From: Baffinella frigidus
Lineage: Eukaryota; Cryptophyceae; Cryptomonadales; Baffinellaceae
Direction: 5' to 3'
Length of the DNA: 10,239 nucleotides
NCBI GenBank assembly: GCA_026770585.1
Contig: MU647802.1
Span: forward strand, 26,223 to 36,461
Positions 1 to 7,500 of the stretch are shown piece by piece. A program made the position numbers and the translations under genes. Below the pieces are notes generated by a model. That model was not told the origin of the DNA. It ran no database searches and worked only from the letters and a program-made list of their open reading frames with translations. The number at the start of each line of letters is the position of its first letter. Position 1 is the stretch's first letter.

Positions 1-115
1 AACCCCCAAACCCCAAACCCCAAACCCCAAACCCCAAACCCCAAACCCCTCAACCCCAACCACCCAACCCTGACCCCATAACCCCAATCCCTGACCCCCA
101 AACCCTTCCCACCAG
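1..115 (+). repeat. CCCCAAA telomere-like tract at the end of an upstream intron
   Basis: The first 50 bases are an almost perfect CCCCAAA array, followed by degenerate CCCTGAC/CCCCAA units up to the exon 1 acceptor at 114-115. The tract probably continues to the left, so this is the 3' end of an intron. Confidence 0.9.
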
Positions 116-198
116 TGCTTCGCGTTCGGATCCACGACGCCCGTCTCGCCCGACTTCTGTACATCCGAAGACCCTTCTGTCTCCGAGCCGTGCGAGAG
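116..198 (+). CDS. Exon 1: C-terminal half of a TSP1 domain
   Basis: Follows an ACCAG acceptor and ends at donor GTGACA with two bases left over (phase 2). Residues 1-28 carry cysteines 1, 15 and 26. The spacing matches the last part of the next TSP1 domain: EPCESVAGC at the end of this domain corresponds to EACTSAAGC at the end of the following one, so its last cysteine is residue 32 in exon 2. The N-terminal half with the Trp and CSxxCG motifs must be upstream of the window. Tandem TSP1 repeats are therefore likely. The 3' part of the exon and its splice junction recur in degraded form downstream in the intron. Confidence 0.72.
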
Positions 199-3100
199 GT
201 GACATCCAACGCCCTCTCCGAAGTGGGCATGTAATGTCCAAGCCGTGAGAGATAAATTTCAACGCACCCTTTGAATGTCCGTATGAGAGGTAACATCCAA
301 CGCCCCGTCTCGCCCCACGTATGAACTTCCGACGCCCCCATTGTGTCCGAACCGTGCGAGAAATATCATTGAAACCCCTCTCCGAAATGGGCGTGTAATG
401 TTGAAGAACCGAAGAAATGCCCCCCGCTACATGCGCGAGGGGTGCCTGCTACGGTTATAAACCCGACACGATTTTCAACCCTAAAGGTTTAAATCCTGAA
501 ATCAAACCCTAAGTGCATCGTGTCGGGCTGCACGTTCAAGTGGACCCTAAACCCTAAACCCCAAACCCTAAACCCTAAACCCTAAACCCTAAACCTGCGC
601 CTAAACCCTCAGCAGGTGCTCCGCGACCTGCCTCCTGCACCCTATACCCAATCCCTCTAACGCCAACCCTAAGATGCAACCAATTCCCAGAACTCTCAAC
701 CCGCGCAGCGTGTCGGGGTGCACGTTCACGTGGACCCTTGGTAGGTGGGGGGCGTGTTCAGCCCTAAACGGGTTTTCAACCCTAACCGGTTTTCAGCCCT
801 AAACGGGCAAACCCTAAACGGGCAAACCCTAAACCCTAACCCTGCGTGCAGCGTGGCGGGGTGCACCTTCGAGTGGAAGGAAGGGCCGTGGGGCGCGTGC
901 TCGACGACGTGCGGCTCCGGGACGCACGCAAGGCTCGTAACCTGTCCGAGGAGCGATGGCGTGATGGTACGTGTCCGAAACCAGCAACCCGGAATCCAGA
1001 ACCCGAAACCCGGGACCCGAAACCCTAAACCCGGAACCCGGAACCCGGAACCCGGAACCCGGAACCCGGAACCCGGAAACCCGGAAACCCGGAAACCCGG
1101 AAACCGGAATGCAGACCGGGAGACGTTGATATCGATACCGTTTTGACCAAGCCGTTAATTAGTCGACTTCTGCAGGTGCCCGTTTGGTCAGTCCTACGCT
1201 AAACCCTAAACCCTAAACCCCAAACCCTAGAACCTAAACCCTGACTGGTGCAGGTGTCCGTGGGGCAGTGCGCGGCGCTCGGACAGGCTCCCCCCTCCTC
1301 CGAGGCGTGCACCTCCGCCGCAGGTTCCAGCTTTGCCTCACTCGGATTGACTGATCGTTTTCACTCCAAAAGTTGACGAATTTGCCACAACCCCCCGGGG
1401 AATTGACTTCCGGTCTCGCCAAATTGGTGACACCAAACCGTGTGAGGGAGAGCTAGGTTGTAGCTCTGCCTCACTCCGGTTGGCTGACTATTCTTAAGTT
1501 GACTTCGGGTTTTGAGGTGTAAAACAGTCTACTTTGGAGAGGGAAAGGACCCAGTCGCACTAGATCGGTGAGCCCCCGAAACATGAAAGAAGAAAGAAGA
1601 CACCCGAAAGCAGAACCCCAAACCCCAAACCCCAAACGGTAACCCTAACCCCCTAAACCCTAAACCTTAAACCCTAAACCCTAAACCCTCAACCCCTAAC
1701 CCAAACCCCAAACCCGAACCCGTCAGGCTGCAGCGACAAAATCGTGAACGAGTGCGCCGCGGGCTCTCACACCTGCGTACGCTCCTGCCCTAAACCCAAT
1801 ACCCTAAACCCCGAACCCTGAACCCTGAACCCTGAAGATTCAACCCTGACCCCCAAACCCTGAACCCCCCAGGCCGAAGACGCTCTCTGCACCGACGAGG
1901 TCAACGGCTACACGTGCGCCTGCAACCCAGGCTTCCTCGGGAGTGGTTACCTCTGCGTCGACGCGGATGAGTGTGTCATCGGCTCGCACAACTGCGCGGA
2001 CAACGCGGCAAACTGCGTGAACCTCGTTGGTTCCTACCGCTGCGATTGCCCGCCTGGCACCCACTCCACGAACGGAGGCTTCCCGTGTGTGGCGTGCCCT
2101 GTGGGGACCGCCGCCACTTCGGTCGACGCCTCAGGCAAATGATCCCTCCCCGCTCACTGCTGAATCCTGCGAAGCCTCAATGAGGAGTGCTATGCCTTTA
2201 TACGGATTGTAGAGTCTTTATAACGATTATGAAGCCTCTAGAAGAATTATGGAACGTGGAGGAAGCCCTCACTGGGGGCTCCTCCCGGGAAAGTTATAAG
2301 CGTCGACTGGGCGGGACCACGGCTCTCGATGTTTTTGCGAGACCACGCCAGGTCACATGTGAAAAATTCACAATGAAACTTTTCGCTTTACACGTGTTGC
2401 ATGGTACAAATCCCACATTGCTGCGGTGGCGGGCTATAGACTTTGGGCGTGTTTCTAGAACAAATCAGGTAGAAGTCTCCAGAATTAAATTTAGAAAACA
2501 TCCTACTTTTACCCTGGCGTGGGCCGAGAAAAAGAGGACTTCATTGAACTGGTGGTGGCGAAGAAAGCTTGAGTTCCACAGCGCACTACAAAGGGATTTC
2601 GTGAATAACACATACGCGAATAGATTCCATAGGACCCTACGGTAGGCTTCCCGCAGGGAAATAGGGTTGTTCCCACCGATATCACATACGATTCTTGGTG
2701 GCTCAGCCACACAGAATCCCTTCGTAGCCCGCTGCAAATACGGCTGAAGAAACCATGGTGCGAGTAAACGCGACCGAAACTCAACACGCATAAAATGACC
2801 CTCTCCTAAACCCCACACCCCAAACCCCAGATTCCTAACACCAAAACCCAAACCCAAAACCCTACACCCCTCACCAGACTGCAGCATCTGCGCGGCAAAC
2901 TTCTTCGGCAGCCCCACGGACGCCTGCCAGCCCTGCCCGGTCAACCCCAGCACCTAAGTTCGGGGTTCGGGTTCAGGGTATAGGGTCAGGGTCTAGGGTT
3001 TGATCGCGCGGGCACTTCTTTGGCAGCCCCGCCTCTAGCCCGAGACGCCTGCCAGCCCTGCCATGAAAACACCCACTCCCTGAACCCTAAACCCTGAACC

Positions 3101-4559
3101 TAGTTACCATGCATTCATAAACCCTAAACCCTAAACAATAAACACTGAACCCTGAACACTAAACCCTGAATCATACACCCTACAACCTAAACCCGAAACC
3201 CGAAACCAGGTCGGCGCAACCTCTGCAACCGGGAGCACCCTTGCCTCCAACTGCGTCTGTGGCCTCGGTAACCCTTACACACCGCCCTTTCTCTACTCTG
3301 GTTGACTTTTGTGTGAGATGTTGCAAAGTTGACACATGCCCGCGGGTGGTTTGACCACTTCCGGAGGCTTCTTTTGAGTTTTTGGCTACTTCGAGTCTGT
3401 GGCCACTTGTGGAGCCACGGCGGCCTCCGACCCCGAACACAGACAACTAACCTCAATCCCCAAACCCCAAACCCCAACGCTTCCCCCGACCCCCCCCTCA
3501 GGCTTCACCGGCAACATCGCCACCACTTCTGACACCTGCGCCATCGAGGTATTCTCTTCTCGAAAGAAAACTGAATTAGTTCCCTGATTAGCGTTTTCAT
3601 TGAGTTAGGAGGCCGAATTAAATTTACTATGCCTTAACTAGTTTCTCCTATTCAACCTCCTATTGAAAATGAACTGATTCGGTCATTTTCCGAGATGAAA
3701 TCCATTGGATTCGGATTTCATGAATAGTTTTGTAAAGTTTTCAGAAACAGTTTCGTAAAGTCGAGCGTTCCACACAGCGGGCTACGAAGGGGAACCTCGT
3801 GGCTGAGCTACCCGGTTTCGGTCAGGATATCCTTAGGACTAGCCTATGTCCCTATGGTCTTGCCTACCGTATGGATTACTCAGTAATGGGCTGTAAATTA
3901 TTCAGTTATGGTTCATTCACGAAATCTCTTCGTAGCCCGCTGTATGGTCTGGTACAAATTTGAATCCCTGGGGGTTTAAAACATCAATTGGAGCTGTTAC
4001 GAGTTTTAAATGAGGAGAGTTTTATGATGTGTACCACAAGAGCAACTTTGCAAAATCATAAATGAATTCAAGGCCTATGAAATCGGATTCGGGGCATCCG
4101 GTCGCCGTACACAACATGCGCCCGATTCCTTCTTCGGGCCCCCCGATTTCGGGCTTCTCTGGTACTCATGCGGCCCACTTTCATTCTGCAACCACCAGGT
4201 TCTGACTCAAAATAAACCCCGTTCGGGACGGGCTTCAGGTTTGGGGTTTTCTGTAGCCCCGCTCAGCTGTACTTCCCGAATAAAGCAACTCTTTCTCTAC
4301 GGTTTAAGTTCTTTGACCAGCGTTTAAGTGTTGAACACTTCAGCTAATCTGACCAGTATGTTTTGGGCTGACACCCCCTCAGAATGGAGCTAGGAAATTT
4401 TCTGACTTTATGCGTGCAGGATCTCTCGTCGTGGACGCTGCGCGGCTCCCCGGGCCTCTCGTGCGACTCGGTCTGCGGCAGCGTCGGCAAAACGTACCCG
4501 GAACCCGAAACCCTGAACCCTAAACCCTAAACCCTATATCCTAGACGGAAAAACGTACC

Positions 4560-4598
<39 letters not shown>

Positions 4599-7500
4599 AC
4601 CCTAGTCGGGAATCTATACCCGGAATCCTGAACCCTGAACAATGAACCCTAAGCCTTGAACACTGAACCCTAGTCGTAGAAACTCACCTCGAGTGCTGAA
4701 CCCTGGACCCTACACACTGAATTTTGAAACCCAAATCCTCAACCCCAACCCCAAATCCTAAACCCTAACCCCTGAACCCTAAACCAAACACCCCTACCCC
4801 GAAAGCATCTAGATTAGTCCCCACAGGGTTTAGGATTGCCAGATCTGCAATCCGCTCCACAGGGTATACGATTTCTCAATTGCAATCAATCAAATTTCGC
4901 CGTCGGGCTTAGGGATTAGGACTTCTCGATTTCTAAAGCCTGAACCGTGTGGGGGCTCCGGGCAGGTGCGTGCCTGGGCTGCTTGACCAGGTCGACACGT
5001 CCGAGGAGGTTACCCCCCTCACATACACCCCAAACCATGAATCCCGAGCGCCTACCGCTAACCGCTGACCTCTCTGAACCCCCAACCGTATCCGGGGAAA
5101 CCTATTTTTCTTTCATTTTCTCAAGGGGGGGGGTTGAGATTTCATCATTATTTCCCCCCAAAATTTATCCGCTCAAAACGTTAGGAACGCCATCTGAAAG
5201 GGCTTGGGACGTTTTTGCTCGGATGTGGTCTCATTTCACACAAACGACATTTGGCGCCCCTCCGATGGGGCCCTTCCCGATGTAGGACCGAAAATCTGAG
5301 ACCACATCCAAGCAAATACGTTCCAAGCCCTTAAATTTGAGGGGGAAATAGGCTGAAATCTCAAAATCCACCTCGAAAAAATGAAAGAAAAGCAGGTTTC
5401 CCCGGATAACACCCCTGTCTCCTGACCCCAAACACGCTGAAGACCCCCAAATACAACCCTACACCCGAATATCTACACCCTACACCAGAAACCCTAATCC
5501 CGAATCCCGAATTCCGGAACCCTACATCCGAAACCCTACACCCTACAACCGAAACCTGACACCCGAAACCCTACACCCGAAGTCCGAAACCCGGAACCCG
5601 GAACCCGGAACCCTGCACCCGAAACCCGGAACCCGAAACCCGAAACCCGAAACCCGAAACCCGAAACCCGAAACCCGAAACCCGGAACCCGAAACCCGAA
5701 ACCCGAAACCCGAAACCCGAAACCCGAAACCCGAAACCCGAAACCCGAAACCCGAAACCCGAAACCCGGAGTCCTGCACCAGGTGGAGGCAGTGTCGCAG
5801 GCGTCGATGCGCGCTATCTTTGACCTCGAGGGTGAGGTGTGCGCCCTCCCTGTCGTAAGGTTTGGGTTGTGGGGTTTAGGGTTTAGGATTTGGTGCTTTC
5901 TTCATGTTCGATGGCGAGGCATGTGACCTCGCTGCTTTAGGGTGCGGGGTTTGGGGGTTAGGGTGTATGGCTTTCGCAAGGTATGTGGCCTCACTGCTGT
6001 AAGGTTTGGCACCGTCCTGGTACAAACCCTGCATGGTTCAGTCAACAGTCATGGGACTCCAGGCAGCGGTTGTGCCAGGGGTGGGCTGAGGCTCGTTTGT
6101 ATCTCCGCCGGGGCTTCGAGGACTCAGCCACGCCAGGTCTCAAGTGCGAATTTGATTCTCAAGTCCATCTATGAGTAAAGTTGATTCTTGCCCGGAAACA
6201 CGCCAAATGTCTAGGACTTTGAGGCCTCAGAGAACGGGGGGTGTTTCGAACCCCCGGGGGCTTGGTTGACTGATTTCAGCTACAACGCCTGTATTGGGGG
6301 CAACCTTTACCCACCCCGACAACGTTATCGGGGTTAAACGTTGCCCCCTGAGTTGGGGGTAACACTTACCCCCTGTTTATCATGAGTAACGCTTACCCCT
6401 TCTTTACCGTGGGTAACGCTTCCCCCCGGATCGGCAGGGCACCGGCCTGTATGCACACTACCGCGCGTCCAGCTTCGATGACATCACCAAGGTCGCCCTT
6501 GGTCTGGGTTTGAGGATCCAGGGGTTCAGGGTTTGGGGTTTATGGGTCAGGGTTGGGGGGCACTATCGGTGCGAGAGGGGACACGGCTAGAAGTAGAAAA
6601 CCTCAGGTTCACGGTTCACGGTTCACGATTCTGTTGTAGAGGGTTGAGTATTTAGGTTTCACGGTTTATGGTTTACGGTTGACGATGTACTGTTCTGTTG
6701 TTGTGAGGACACTGACCACTTGGATCTGGCCGCGTCTCTTGATCAGAAAGAGAGAGTTCATGATTGACGCCTGGTCCGGGTCCACTCTATCTCCGAAATG
6801 ATGCAGTCGATATCCCTTTTGAGCGAAACGGGGGTGATGCGGCCGTGCTCGCGCCATGCCCATGCCGGACTATAAAGCGACTTTGTTAATAACCCATCAA
6901 GGGATAACCCATAGCCCCTACGGTAGGCAATACCTCAGGGACACAGGGGGGCTTCTATGGATAAGGTAACAGAAACTCGGTCAGACTCGGACCGAAAACC
7001 CCTTCGTAGCTCGCTGTGTGGGGTGTTTGGGTACCCCATCCCCGGTAGTTTTCGATCCACCTTCCTAACCTCGTGAGTGGAACCTAGTGGCACACACAAA
7101 AAAATCATTCAAAAGACTCGGCTAGATCGAGAAGGTGTCTCTCGCGACAGAGTGATAGTTTCTGATGCTCGTGCAAATACTTTCTCTCCGTCCGTCTCTC
7201 TGTTGGTAGAGACCTTTCCTGATGAGTGAGACCTTTCCATGTATCGAGCTTCGAAGGGACTCTTGGTAGCTGGGCCACCGAGAACCGGTTAGGACATCCG
7301 TAGGAACGACCCTATGTCCTCACGGATGGCCTACCGTTGGATCCGATGGATTGCCCACTTGTGGGTTATTCACAAAATCCCTGCGTAGTCCATAACCTGT
7401 CGGAAGTGGCGTTCCTGCAATCAAGACCTCCGACGCAAGCGCCCTCCAAAACCCAAAACTTTAAACCCCAAACCCTGAAACCTAAACCCTACTCCGGCCT

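Noticed and set aside
1-110. Chromosome end (true telomere) at the left edge, and likewise at the right edge
   Set aside because: Both tracts adjoin exons with good splice sites, use the CCCCAAA variant and resemble the many internal tracts.
2187-2645. 152-codon plus-strand open frame
   Set aside because: Crosses into inverted-repeat element copy A, shows no domain, and is out of keeping with the gene's cysteine-rich exons.
2465-2953. 162-codon minus-strand open frame
   Set aside because: Runs antisense to the element and to exon 6, with telomere-repeat translation in the middle.
3329-3587. Plus-strand frames of 62-67 codons across intron 7 and exon 8
   Set aside because: They read through the intron repeat and exon 8 in or out of frame without independent support; exon 8 is better explained by splicing.
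5543-5779. Minus-strand open frame encoding a GFRVSGF-type repeat protein; similar frames at 9177-9440, 745-1146 and 8569-8763
   Set aside because: Translations of heptamer arrays, which stay open because the repeat has no stop in that frame.
4420-5854. Direct splice of exon 9 (ending at AGC, donor GTCGGC) to exon 11
   Set aside because: It is in phase but loses VGKTC and its cysteine; the 25 nt exon gives a better module. Kept as an alternative.
6240-6262. tRNA or SINE-like B box at TTTCGAACCCCC
   Set aside because: No A box, acceptor stem or cloverleaf could be found nearby; the match is partly a simple palindrome.
6296-6427. CRISPR array
   Set aside because: Units are imperfect, lack unique spacers of constant length, and lie in a eukaryotic intron.
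6666-6863. 65-codon minus-strand frame as a possible transposon protein fragment
   Set aside because: More protein-like than most, but no recognisable motif and no extension; left as an unassigned block.
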